Origin: CAYQOX01 sp964419335
Lineage (GTDB): Bacteria > Hinthialibacterota > Hinthialibacteria > Hinthialibacterales > Hinthialibacteraceae
Reading direction: 5' to 3'
Length of the DNA stretch: 64,000 nucleotides
Assembly: GCA_964419335.1 (NCBI GenBank)
Contig: CAYQOX010000003.1
Coordinates: 1-64,000, forward strand
Of the stretch, positions 1-8,556 are shown in pieces; positions within the stretch are counted from its first letter, which is position 1, and every line of letters begins with the position of its first letter. Position numbers and translations under genes: made by a program. The notes under the pieces are model-generated. The model saw only the letters and a list, made by a program, of their open reading frames with translations, searched no databases and had not been told where the DNA came from.

Positions 1-110
1 TCATGTTCTGTTTTCTTTTCAATGTATCAAAAAGTACTCAAATACAGGATGAACCAAAAAAAAGTAAAAGAATTTGAGTTGCTTTTGAAATTCTAAGTGA
101 ATCTTGACAT

Positions 111-143
111 AAAAAAAGCCCTGAGAGGTATTCCTCAGGGCTT
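111..143 (-). terminator. Rho-independent terminator after tRNA-Pro
   Basis: Read on the minus strand, arms AAGCCCTGAG and CTCAGGGCTT close a short loop and are followed by a run of T residues (A-run at 111-117 on the + strand). It lies just 3' of the tRNA, so it most likely ends that transcript. Confidence 0.85.
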
Positions 144-158
144 GGGAATTTCGAATTA

Positions 159-232
<74 letters not shown>

Positions 233-239
233 TGTTTCT

Positions 240-274
240 ATTATAAACTATAAACAAATGCGTAAAATCATCAA
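240..274 (-). promoter_or_regulatory. Possible tRNA-Pro promoter
   Basis: On the minus strand TTGATG (269-274) is followed after 16 bp by TATAGT (247-252). A perfect TATAAT (240-245) lies slightly nearer the tRNA. Either could act as a sigma-70 -10 box. This is inferred from consensus matching only. Confidence 0.4.
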
Positions 275-299
275 GGTTTTAAAAAAAAATTCTTTGAAA

Positions 300-971
300 T
301 TAATTCATCATGACAATGTCACCATTACTCGTTAAGCCATTGGAGGAATCATAGGGAAATCCCATTCCCAGGGCATTGTTATAAGCACCACGTTTTCCAT
401 CGGGACCTGCGCCTAATAATACATATTGTCCTTCTTTCAAGGGACTTAGGCCTACTTGATTTAATTGATCAGCGTTATCAGGGCTAAAAAAGTTTAGTCC
501 GATATCACCGCCAGGAATCGCGGGATCTTCATCGGCATACATGTATGTGTAGGGAGGGACTAAGTCTGCGGAGATTAAGTTACTATTGGTATCGGCTCCC
601 GAAGTAGGTGAGAAGAACGGGTCTTCGGGGATTGAAGACATGTAGGCGACCGGGGAAGTTAGGGGGGCGAAGAGACCCGCCATACCGCCGCGGTCATTAT
701 GGGAACCACCGACACCCTGGAAGACATCCCGCATGCGTTCCTGTCCTTTGGATGTATCGTCATCCCAAAAATCGACCAGTAAAACCCCTTTATCGATCCT
801 TAATTGTTCGATGGCGGTCATGATGCTTCGCATATCAGCTTGGGCCCGGGCAATGCGTGCTCTCATCTGTGCATTGAGGAAGTTTGGTACGGCGATAGCG
901 GCCAAAATTCCGATAATGGCAACAACAATAAGAAGTTCGATGAGAGTAAACCCCAATTTTTTCCGATTCAT
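300..971 (-). CDS. Type II secretion/type IV pilin-like protein (prepilin N-terminal methylation domain)
   Basis: This is a 223-residue prepilin-like protein. A short basic leader, MNRKKLG, is followed by FTLIELLIVVAIIGILAA, which is the class III leader-peptidase (PilD) site. Cleavage would fall between G7 and F8 and leave mature Glu5. The hydrophobic helix continues into NFLNAQMRARIARAQADM, as in GspG/PilA-like pseudopilins common in Planctomycetes-like genomes. The C-terminal part has Gly/Asp-rich loops, including GPDGKRG near the end, which resemble pseudopilin metal-binding loops. The start at 971 is chosen because GGGAGAGG lies about 8 bases upstream and the leader length is then standard; a TTG at 1007 would give an odd 19-residue leader. 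No secretion or pilus assembly genes are nearby, so it is an orphan. Whether it joins a T2SS pseudopilus or a pilus cannot be told. Confidence 0.88.
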   Translation of the reverse strand: MNRKKLGFTLIELLIVVAIIGILAAIAVPNFLNAQMRARIARAQADMRSIMTAIEQLRIDKGVLLVDFWDDDTSKGQERMRDVFQGVGGSHNDRGGMAGLFAPLTSPVAYMSSIPEDPFFSPTSGADTNSNLISADLVPPYTYMYADEDPAIPGGDIGLNFFSPDNADQLNQVGLSPLKEGQYVLLGAGPDGKRGAYNNALGMGFPYDSSNGLTSNGDIVMMN

Positions 972-1131
972 AAGTTCAACCTCTCCCTTAATTAATTTTT
1001 CTGACAAAAATTACATAATTCCGATAGGATGACATAAAGTATGATTCAATCGAAGTAAAAAGGCAATCCTTATTTCTTCTTTCTTAGCAAAATTTCATAT
1101 TTTAACGCGAATATAAAGTTATGCTATTTGT

Positions 1132-1160
1132 TTGACTTACGACAATAAAAGATATAAATA
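1132..1160 (+). promoter_or_regulatory. Candidate sigma-70 promoter in the 331-bp divergent gap
   Basis: TTGACT (1132-1137) is followed after 15-17 bp by TATAAA/TAAATA (1153-1160), about 140 bp before the phosphatase gene. The 972-1302 gap between the pseudopilin and phosphatase genes is AT-rich and holds no convincing ORF. The match is to consensus only. Confidence 0.35.
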
Positions 1161-1302
1161 GTTTTCTTGATTTATCCTTGCAATGGGAAAAAAGTTTCGT
1201 TACTCTGGTGAATATTATTGGCTTTTAATAAAGTAAGATTGCTTGTTTTTATGGAAATTTGAAGGGTGTAAATGTGAAAATTTGTCCAGAATGGGGTGAT
1301 TC

Positions 1303-2493
1303 ATGAAAAAAACAAAAACCACTCCCTGTCCACCTCCCAAGAAGATTCGTGAATTAATTAATCTGAAAAATCCTGCTTTTTCTGAGCTTTTGGATGATAA
1401 TGACATTGAAGCTATATCAAAAGAAGGTCAGGTCAATTATTACGGGCAAGAGGATGTTATTGTCCGGCAGCATGAGCCTTCTGATTCCCTGTATTTGATC
1501 ATAGAAGGGCGTTGTACGGTTTATGTGAATGATCGATTGATAAGTCATATGGAGACCGGAGATCTTTTTGGAGAAATGGGAGTTATTCAGGAAACTCCAC
1601 GTAGTGCAACGATAATAGCGATTGAACCCACCAAGGCCATCCGAATTGATGCTGCAACATTCAAAAAGATGCTTTATAACCAGAAGATGTCAAATTGGCT
1701 TTTAAATTTGTTGACCGATCGCTTGAAGCGTACTTCCACGGATGCCGCCCGTTTTCAAAAAGAGATGGAAGAAATCCGCATGGATCAAATGGAGTTGGCG
1801 CGGGTGCAACGTTCATTGTTGCCCAAAGAGTTGCCGAAGGATTCGCGCTTTCGCCTCCATGTATTGTACTCACCATGTGCTTATGCAGGTGGGGATTATT
1901 ACGATGCTTTTATGATAGACGATCATCAACTTTTTTTGATCACAGCGGATGTAACTGGGCATGGGGCTCAAGCTTCGATTTCTATGGCGATTGTACGTTC
2001 CTTTGTTCATCAATCGAACATAGGAAAGACGCCAGGAACTATATTAAAACGCTTAAACAATTATTTATTCTGTTATGGACCATCACAACATTTTGTGACA
2101 GCTCAAGTGGCGGTTATCGATTTGAAGAAAAAACGGATTCAATTTTCCTATGCGGGTCATCCTCCGATTTTGCATATGAGGGGCGAGAGTTGCAATCCAC
2201 TTAAAGGAACCCGTAACTTCTTTTTACGTTTTCAAACCGAAGTGGAGTATAAGACATCAACCTTGTCACTGGAGTCCGGTGATCGTCTTGCTTTTTATAC
2301 CGATGGAGTCATTGAAACCTTTAATCCCGAGGGAGAGATGTACAATGTTGAAGGCTTATCGAAATATATATCGAAAACAAAAGACAAACCGATTTCAAGT
2401 GTTACGACGTATCTAGAAACCGATTTGCATCAATTTCGCCAGGGAAGTCCAGTAGAAGATGATATAACGTTCATGGTGTGTGAGATGGTTTGA
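1303..2493 (+). CDS. Cyclic-nucleotide-binding / SpoIIE-type PP2C serine phosphatase
   Basis: The 396-residue protein joins two modules. Residues about 30-145 form a cNMP-binding (CRP-like) domain, with the phosphate-binding segment GDLFGEMGVIQETPRSATI. Residues about 185-396 form a SpoIIE/RsbU-type PP2C phosphatase, with metal-binding acidic motifs AGGDYYDAF, DVTGHG and DDITFMV. A helical linker (about 145-180) connects them. It has no membrane segment, so it is cytoplasmic. Known relatives dephosphorylate anti-sigma-factor antagonists in partner-switching pathways, so an output gated by a cyclic nucleotide is likely. No RsbV- or RsbW-like partner is adjacent, so the target is unknown. Its 3' end overlaps the convergent membrane glycosyltransferase gene by 23 bp. 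Confidence 0.9.
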   Translation: MKKTKTTPCPPPKKIRELINLKNPAFSELLDDNDIEAISKEGQVNYYGQEDVIVRQHEPSDSLYLIIEGRCTVYVNDRLISHMETGDLFGEMGVIQETPRSATIIAIEPTKAIRIDAATFKKMLYNQKMSNWLLNLLTDRLKRTSTDAARFQKEMEEIRMDQMELARVQRSLLPKELPKDSRFRLHVLYSPCAYAGGDYYDAFMIDDHQLFLITADVTGHGAQASISMAIVRSFVHQSNIGKTPGTILKRLNNYLFCYGPSQHFVTAQVAVIDLKKKRIQFSYAGHPPILHMRGESCNPLKGTRNFFLRFQTEVEYKTSTLSLESGDRLAFYTDGVIETFNPEGEMYNVEGLSKYISKTKDKPISSVTTYLETDLHQFRQGSPVEDDITFMVCEMV

Positions 2494-4051
2494 TGAAGTG
2501 GTAAAGATAGGTATTTTGTTCTTGAACCCCCCAGTCTCTTTGATAATGGGATTGAATCCATTCGACGAGTTTAACCAAGCCCATACGTTTCATGCGTTGA
2601 AGGCTATCTGATGAAAGAATGATGAAACGAGGTGGGGATTCTTTCAGGTCGTTGGTAAGTCTTTTTATTTTTTCTTCCCGTGTTGTTTGGAAAGTATCGA
2701 GAAAGGAATGTTCATAGATGTAGAGATATTTTGTAGGTGAGAGGAGTTGGCTTTCTACATAATATTTTGCATGTTCACCGAAAGATGCCCATAATTGGTC
2801 TTGCTCTTCTTTTGTCTCGTTAATTTTTTGGGTGATAGGGCCGATGCGTGCATCACGGTAGGGGAGGGTTACTCGTCGTTTGTATCGCATGATCGAATCT
2901 TTATCCAGACTAGGAAGCAGAACGAAAAGAAGGAGAATGATCCATAGGGGGGAGACAGAAAGCCGTTTCAGGATATCCCATAAAAAAGCAAGACCTATCG
3001 CAGTTAGAAAAACATATGAATAAGCGGGCTGAAGATAGTAGTGACCGATATCGTACCCGCTTAGCATGGTCGCGAGGCAATCCATGATAAAAGCGAAGAG
3101 TACAACCCAAGGGAGATGACTTGTTTTTTTGACGAATGAATAGAAAAACACGCTTAATATACCCAGCCAAGAAAAAAAACTCAGGGTCCAACAGGGTTTT
3201 ATAAGATAGGTATAAAATTGATGGAGTTGAGATGTTTGTGGAGCTTCGGCTTGCTTGACGTATTGTAAGTTATAATGAATCACATCGATCCAATCCCCGA
3301 AGTTTCCCCAAAAGAGAAACACGAGGAGAGTCAATCCTAAGGGGAGAATGACTCCAGCATAAAAGTATAGCGAGAGTAGGCAGGCTTGTTTGCGGTTCTC
3401 TGCATAGAGAATGGGGATGATAGACCAGCCTAAAAGGGAAAGCACAAAAGGTTCTTTGGTTAGCGCCGCCAGGGAAAAACAAATCCCGGCCGAAAGGCAA
3501 AATAGACTTTGGCCTTTTCGTGGTTTATGATACAGTAACGCCAAAAATAAGAGCGCAAAGGTTAGAAAATAGACCCCGTATTCCTCGGTGAGGTTTCCGC
3601 CTTGAAAGATTTGTGGTTCGTAGAAAATGAAATGAAACGCTACTGTAGAGAGTAGGGCAATGAGCGTATTTCGCAGAAATATAAGCAGAGCGAAATAGAA
3701 AGCGAGATGTGCCAGTACCGCTAAGCACCGTTCCATCGTACGGATAGAGTCAGCCGGTTGGGTGCCGAAGGTGAGAGCCAGCGAGTTCAAAGTGTAGATT
3801 ATCGGGGGTTTGTGATCCCAGACCTCTTGGTAGAGAACTTTTCCGGCGTTGATATGCTGTGAAACTGAAATAAAGACGCTCGAATCGGTGAAAAGTCGAT
3901 GATAAGAGTAAAAGTGCAAGGAACGCCATGCGAGAGAGACGATGAGCCCGCAAGAAAGGAATACAAACCCGATTTTGGCGTAAGATCTCCATTGGGGATA
4001 TTGATCCCAGAAACTGAAAAAGCGATGGAGCCAAGTATGAGATGCTTTCAT
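2471..4051 (-). CDS. Membrane glycosyltransferase, PMT_2/GT39-like
   Basis: This 526-residue polytopic protein has about ten hydrophobic stretches and a hydrophilic C-terminal tail (from about residue 405). Near residue 80 the segment YQEVWDHKPPIIYTLNSL matches the D-x-K-P-P motif after the first large periplasmic loop of PMT_2/ArnT-type transferases. These enzymes move sugars from polyprenyl-phosphate carriers to lipid or protein acceptors at the outer face of the inner membrane. The preceding region (DSSVFISVSQHINAGKVLY) also fits the family, where an acidic residue in this loop is catalytic. Substrate and acceptor cannot be read from sequence. It is divergent from the secreted glycosidase at 4114 with a 62-bp gap, so the two may share a control region. 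Confidence 0.75.
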   Translation of the reverse strand: MKASHTWLHRFFSFWDQYPQWRSYAKIGFVFLSCGLIVSLAWRSLHFYSYHRLFTDSSVFISVSQHINAGKVLYQEVWDHKPPIIYTLNSLALTFGTQPADSIRTMERCLAVLAHLAFYFALLIFLRNTLIALLSTVAFHFIFYEPQIFQGGNLTEEYGVYFLTFALLFLALLYHKPRKGQSLFCLSAGICFSLAALTKEPFVLSLLGWSIIPILYAENRKQACLLSLYFYAGVILPLGLTLLVFLFWGNFGDWIDVIHYNLQYVKQAEAPQTSQLHQFYTYLIKPCWTLSFFSWLGILSVFFYSFVKKTSHLPWVVLFAFIMDCLATMLSGYDIGHYYLQPAYSYVFLTAIGLAFLWDILKRLSVSPLWIILLLFVLLPSLDKDSIMRYKRRVTLPYRDARIGPITQKINETKEEQDQLWASFGEHAKYYVESQLLSPTKYLYIYEHSFLDTFQTTREEKIKRLTNDLKESPPRFIILSSDSLQRMKRMGLVKLVEWIQSHYQRDWGVQEQNTYLYHFIKPSHTP

Positions 4052-4113
4052 CAGGAGATATAACCTTATTGTTCGTTATGCTTAAGAATAGAAAAACATA
4101 AGGATGATTCAAG

Positions 4114-5430
4114 ATGGTAAAGAATATTTTTTTAATTCTTTTATTTATAGCATGCTCTTCTGGCTGGGGAACGGAGGATCATGACCGCATTGGTGGGTGG
4201 AAAAAAGTAAGTTCAGAGCCTACGACGTTTTTTTATGTCGAAGAGATCGAAGGGAAATGGTGGTTCATGAATCCCGGGGGAAATGCCTTTCTCACTAAAG
4301 GGGTAAATCATATTTCTTATTTTGGTGATCACTCTCCCGCCTTGAATGAATCGCCCTATCATAACGTGACAAGAGATAAATATGGAAGTGCGGATCGTTG
4401 GGCAGGAGCAGCCGCCGATAATCTTAGGCGTTGGAATTTTAATACGGTCGGCGCTTGGTCGAGCAGCGCCATGCGGGAACAAGGCATGGCCTATACCCTT
4501 ATTTTGGATATTGCGGTCCAGGCAGGGGCGAATTGGCAAGAAGGGATTTTCCCGGATGTTTTTTCTGATCGCTTTCAGCGTTTGGCGCGGGCGGCGGTGC
4601 GTTCTACGTGTCGGCAATTACGAAACGATCGGATGTTGCTTGGTTACTTCACGGATAATGAACTGCGTTGGGGACCGGATTGGCGCAACGAGAATTCTTT
4701 ATTGATTGATTATCTGCAAATGGAACCCGAGACAGCGGGATATCGAAGAGCAATCCAATTTTTGAAAAAATCTTATGAGTCAATCCATGAACTTAATAAT
4801 ACATGGAAACTCAATGTATCTTCTTTTCAGGAGATTTCCTCCGCAACCGCTTTTCCGGCATCGGAGCGGCGAAAAGAGAGCGAAGAGGAATTCGTGAAAT
4901 TAGTAGCCGAGCGTTATTTCCGGATTTGCCGTGAAGAAATCCTCGATGCGGATCCCAACCATTTGATCCTGGGGTGCCGCTTTGCAGGCAATGCGCCGCG
5001 TCCGGTGTTGGAAGTGATCGGTTCGTATATCGATGTGGTCTCGTTTAATACGTACAATTATCATCCACCCAAGGAAACCTTGGAGGAAATCTATCAACTT
5101 ACAGGATGTCCGATTATGATTACAGAATTTTCTTTCAAGGCGATGGATTCAGGGTTGCCCAACACCAAAGGAGCGGGGAAACCTGTGGAAACCCAAAAGG
5201 ACCGAGCCCGCCGTTTTTCTGAGTTTGTTACGGAATTAGTGCGATTACCCTATATCATTGGCTATCACTGGTTTGAATATGTCGATGAACCAGCGGAAGG
5301 CCGTTTCGATGGGGAGAATAGCAATTACGGATTGGTGAACATTAAAGATGAACCTTGGGAAATCTTAACCCAAGAAATGAGGCAAACTAATCTCGAAGTT
5401 GAAGCGATCCATGCGGGAATTGATGAATAA
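4114..5430 (+). CDS. Secreted glycoside hydrolase-like protein, clan GH-A fold
   Basis: The 438-residue protein starts with a short export signal. LLFIAC at residues 9-14 is close to a lipobox, so it may be a lipoprotein anchored at Cys14. The body looks like a TIM-barrel glycosidase of clan GH-A. FTDNELRWG supplies the Asn182-Glu183 pair expected for the acid/base, and PIMITEFSF supplies Glu338 as candidate nucleophile. The early segment GKWWFMNPGGNAFLTKGVNHI is typical of agarase/GH42/GH50-like proteins. The exact family and substrate are not certain. An AAGGA element lies 10 bases before the ATG. The GxGYxYxP-family gene follows after 30 bp on the same strand, suggesting a two-gene operon for an extracytoplasmic glycan. 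Confidence 0.8.
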   Translation: MVKNIFLILLFIACSSGWGTEDHDRIGGWKKVSSEPTTFFYVEEIEGKWWFMNPGGNAFLTKGVNHISYFGDHSPALNESPYHNVTRDKYGSADRWAGAAADNLRRWNFNTVGAWSSSAMREQGMAYTLILDIAVQAGANWQEGIFPDVFSDRFQRLARAAVRSTCRQLRNDRMLLGYFTDNELRWGPDWRNENSLLIDYLQMEPETAGYRRAIQFLKKSYESIHELNNTWKLNVSSFQEISSATAFPASERRKESEEEFVKLVAERYFRICREEILDADPNHLILGCRFAGNAPRPVLEVIGSYIDVVSFNTYNYHPPKETLEEIYQLTGCPIMITEFSFKAMDSGLPNTKGAGKPVETQKDRARRFSEFVTELVRLPYIIGYHWFEYVDEPAEGRFDGENSNYGLVNIKDEPWEILTQEMRQTNLEVEAIHAGIDE

Positions 5431-5460
5431 TTCCACTCGAAATAGAAACTGCTTATTGCT

Positions 5461-7722
5461 ATGATGACACGGAAATTATCCCGAATTTTATTCTTTTTTT
5501 TGATTTCTTTTGCGTTTTTAAGCCTACCAGCGGCTTTTTCCCAAGATGAGCAAAAGACCCTCTATGTCTTTGATTTAGAAGCTTATCTTGAACAAAAACC
5601 CGAGAATAAAGTATGGCAATATGATGTCATTAACCTGGTATCTGCCCTGCAAGGGTTGGTCAATCGCGATGAACCGCGCTTATACATCTTTTTCGTTCGT
5701 GAGCGTTTGTCAGGGTATTTGGACAATGTGGATGAATTTTGGTTGAATTATCTTCGTTCGGTAAAGCAAGAATTTGTCGATCATCATATTGTGCGCATTG
5801 AAACCTTGGAAGATTTAATCGCCCAGTTCCGGTCAGATTTTACCGCGGTAGTCTTATGGGATCCTGAGGTGCCCGCTACAGGGAATGTGGCTTTAACGAT
5901 TTCCGGAGTGGATGGGTTTCTCCCGATTCGTTACGATAAAAGCCCTGATTCAGTTTATACCCAGCTCATTGATCAAGGCCCCGAATTACCCCCCCGCCAA
6001 CGTTTAAAGGATATGTTCTCAGGTGTGGGGAAAATCCCGGATACAAACATCGAAACGACTCGAACAAAGAAAGGTGATGCTTATCTCTGGGCACGCTCAG
6101 TGTATCTCGATAATGGGATGTGTTCCCCAACCTACTATGCATATTTTTTAGATCCTTACGATTGGGATGAGCGGGCTCCCGGATTTCAGTACCCTGATTT
6201 ACAAGCTTGTCAGATCGTAAATCATGATTTTTATGTAAGTAAAAAATCTTTTTTCATGGACGTAGACCCGTGGTGGGATGAGATTCCAACGGATATTGAA
6301 GGGAATCAGTTTGTACGGGGAGTGGATCGAGTCCTTGTTTTCGATGATATCTTTAATGCTGCGCAATCCCAAGTTGTGGGGATGCGTGATCCCATTCTCC
6401 GTGTTGGCGGCTTTGTCCCGTGGTGGATTAAGTACACGGAGGAATTTGACGGACAACATACCATGGAAGAGACGGCGGAGGAATTCATCGCAGGGATTTC
6501 GTCGTTTAATGGTGTGATAGATGGTGACCGCTCACCTTTTGGCGCCTTGGCCAATGCCTCCATTTTTCAGCATGTACCGCTGAAGGATCAATATCAACAA
6601 AATCCGGTGCCACAACAAAGGAATTTGGAAAAGAAGAATTATTTATTGTTTGTGATTGGCAGTTTTGATTCTTCGGCTTTCATGTATCAGACCATTCCCT
6701 TGCTTTGGCGGGATCCTGCGCGTGGAGAGATTCCTCTTTCCTGGGCGATTTCACCTCTCACCAGCGACCGGGTGCCTCATATTATTAATTATATGTATGA
6801 CCATCGCACAGAGAATGACTATTTTATCTCAGCCACTCCAGGATTAGGGATGTGCTATCCAAATCGATTTATTTCTCCTCGTGAATCCGATCTAGACAAT
6901 GGTTTGCCCTATTTAGAAAGGGTTTCGAAAGAAGCGTATAACCAATTGGATTTACACATGACCGTCTCGGCGGATCTCGACCGGAAAGAAACCGAACCTG
7001 TGATTTTTGATCAAAGCATGCAGCGTTTTTTTAAAAGTTTCTCGCCCCACGGAGTGAGTACTCTTAAGCCATTTCAGTATGAATTAAGTGAACGACTTGT
7101 TCCCTTTATACAAGAAACGGAGTTTGTGAAAAGTCGAATGCCCGATGAGGAAAATGTGGCTCAAACGATTTATGAGCATAGTAAGAAGGATGAACCCGCT
7201 TTTCATCTTTACCGTTTTAAGCTGGCCAATCCCACCGCGCTTTATTATTTGTATCAAAAAATTCAACGCCAACATCCTGAATTCAATTATGAATTGGTGG
7301 ATCCTTATACTTTTTTTTATTTAATGAGGCATCAATATGCTGAAGATGATCCAACGGTGAATTATTACCTTCCTACTTTTTTATCAACCACGATTCCTTT
7401 GGAAATGGAAACCGAAAGTCGGCACCAAACGACGGTTACCTTACGTAACGATGGGTGGGATATATGGAATCCACCTGAGGTCCGCCGGGATCAACGTTAC
7501 CGGATCATTTACCATTGGATGATGGAAGGAGAGGAGTATGATACCCCGGGGGTGAATGCGGGGTATGTAGAAGAGACGGTAATGCCAGGCGCAGAAACGG
7601 AGGTTAATCTATTGATTCGGGCTCCAGACCAACCTGGACTTTATAAACTCTTACTCAATTTTGAGCAAGAGAACGTAGAAGAATCCCCGATTGTTTATGA
7701 AACCCAGGTGACGGTTCAGTAA
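5461..7722 (+). CDS. GxGYxYxP-family putative glycoside hydrolase, secreted
   Basis: This is a 753-residue protein with an N-terminal signal peptide (basic start, hydrophobic residues about 9-24, likely cut near AFSQ). Residues about 55-80, NLVSALQGLVNRDEPRLYIFF, match the N-terminal signature of the GxGYxYxP proteins, a family named for its motif and predicted, not proven, to be glycosidases. The name-giving motif is changed here to GLGMCYP (residues 461-467, bases 6841-6861). The last 110 or so residues look like a beta-sandwich (ETESRHQTTVTLRNDGWDIW and on), similar to CARDB/Ig-like accessory domains. It follows the GH-A-like gene by 30 bp. Two ATG codons in tandem (5461, 5464) could both start it, and no clear Shine-Dalgarno is visible. 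Family call from remembered signatures. Confidence 0.72.
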   Translation: MMTRKLSRILFFFLISFAFLSLPAAFSQDEQKTLYVFDLEAYLEQKPENKVWQYDVINLVSALQGLVNRDEPRLYIFFVRERLSGYLDNVDEFWLNYLRSVKQEFVDHHIVRIETLEDLIAQFRSDFTAVVLWDPEVPATGNVALTISGVDGFLPIRYDKSPDSVYTQLIDQGPELPPRQRLKDMFSGVGKIPDTNIETTRTKKGDAYLWARSVYLDNGMCSPTYYAYFLDPYDWDERAPGFQYPDLQACQIVNHDFYVSKKSFFMDVDPWWDEIPTDIEGNQFVRGVDRVLVFDDIFNAAQSQVVGMRDPILRVGGFVPWWIKYTEEFDGQHTMEETAEEFIAGISSFNGVIDGDRSPFGALANASIFQHVPLKDQYQQNPVPQQRNLEKKNYLLFVIGSFDSSAFMYQTIPLLWRDPARGEIPLSWAISPLTSDRVPHIINYMYDHRTENDYFISATPGLGMCYPNRFISPRESDLDNGLPYLERVSKEAYNQLDLHMTVSADLDRKETEPVIFDQSMQRFFKSFSPHGVSTLKPFQYELSERLVPFIQETEFVKSRMPDEENVAQTIYEHSKKDEPAFHLYRFKLANPTALYYLYQKIQRQHPEFNYELVDPYTFFYLMRHQYAEDDPTVNYYLPTFLSTTIPLEMETESRHQTTVTLRNDGWDIWNPPEVRRDQRYRIIYHWMMEGEEYDTPGVNAGYVEETVMPGAETEVNLLIRAPDQPGLYKLLLNFEQENVEESPIVYETQVTVQ

Positions 7723-7862
7723 AATGGACTCGTGGAGATAATCCGTTTGTGAACCTAGTGTGATTGCATAAAAAATGCTATCGTAGGCTCGCTGTGTGAA
7801 TTAGATGCAGTTAACTTGTGTATGTATTCATAAATAATTCATTAAAAAACAGTAGGAACAAT

Positions 7863-7884
7863 GAATTAGGAATCGATCTAATTC
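7863..7884. promoter_or_regulatory. Inverted repeat upstream of accB
   Basis: GAATTAG (7863-7869) and CTAATTC (7878-7884) form a perfect 7-bp palindrome around an 8-base centre containing ATCGAT, 58 bp before accB. A T-rich run follows. It could be an operator for the acc genes or a weak terminator of the upstream pair. The sequence does not decide. The rest of 7723-7942 shows nothing clear. Confidence 0.3.
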
Positions 7885-7942
7885 AATTGTTTTACGTTTT
7901 TCATACTTCTAAATTAATCATCGAGAAACCCAATAGATACCA

Positions 7943-8434
7943 ATGAGTGAAAAGAAAAAAAACAGCATGGATTTTGAATTTATCGAGCGAGTGGTTCGTT
8001 TGGTCGAAGAAGCCGAGATTGGTGAACTAGAGGTCGAGGGACCTGAAGGCTTACGATTGGTGGTAAAAAAAGTAGCGCCTCAAGTCGCCCCACCACCTCC
8101 TCCAATGTATGCCCCGGTACCCGCTCCCGGGACGCCCCCGATGCAACAACCGGCTCCGGGAAAGGAAGGTGCTCCTGCAGAGGAAGAGGATGCCTCTCTT
8201 GACGTGATTAAAGCGCCGATGGTAGGAACTTTTTATCGCGCTCCTTCCCCGGATTCACCTCCTTACGTAGACACAGGCCAAAAGGTGGAACCAAGTACGA
8301 TTGTGTGTATTTTGGAAGCCATGAAGGTGATGAACGAGATTAAAGCGGGGATGAGTGGGACCATCGTAGAAATTTTAGCTGAAAATGGTCAACCGGTAGA
8401 GTATGGTCAACCATTATTCAAGATTAAAAAATAG
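7943..8434 (+). CDS. accB: Acetyl-CoA carboxylase biotin carboxyl carrier protein
   Basis: The 163-residue protein carries the biotin that shuttles CO2 from biotin carboxylase to carboxyltransferase in the first step of fatty-acid synthesis. The N-terminal segment (about 10-45) has the family's EEAEIGELEVEGPEGLRLVV pattern. A Pro/Ala-rich flexible linker runs from about 50 to 80. The C-terminal biotinyl domain (about 85-163) contains EAMKVMNEI, with Lys128 as the biotinylated residue. Length and order are typical. accC follows 122 bp later on the same strand. The carboxyltransferase genes accA/accD are not in the window. Confidence 0.97.
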   Translation: MSEKKKNSMDFEFIERVVRLVEEAEIGELEVEGPEGLRLVVKKVAPQVAPPPPPMYAPVPAPGTPPMQQPAPGKEGAPAEEEDASLDVIKAPMVGTFYRAPSPDSPPYVDTGQKVEPSTIVCILEAMKVMNEIKAGMSGTIVEILAENGQPVEYGQPLFKIKK

Positions 8435-8556
8435 AGAACTTCTGGTTATTCATTCAAGTTCAAGCGAGAATAATCCCAAACTCCCTGTATATTTCCTGTG
8501 AATGTGATAATTCAGTGAAATTGAAAACGGTCTTGTATTCAAGGTAAATCATAACA

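Noticed and set aside
104..132. TTGACA at 104-109 as a + strand promoter
   Set aside because: No -10 box at the right distance; the region is the tRNA terminator.
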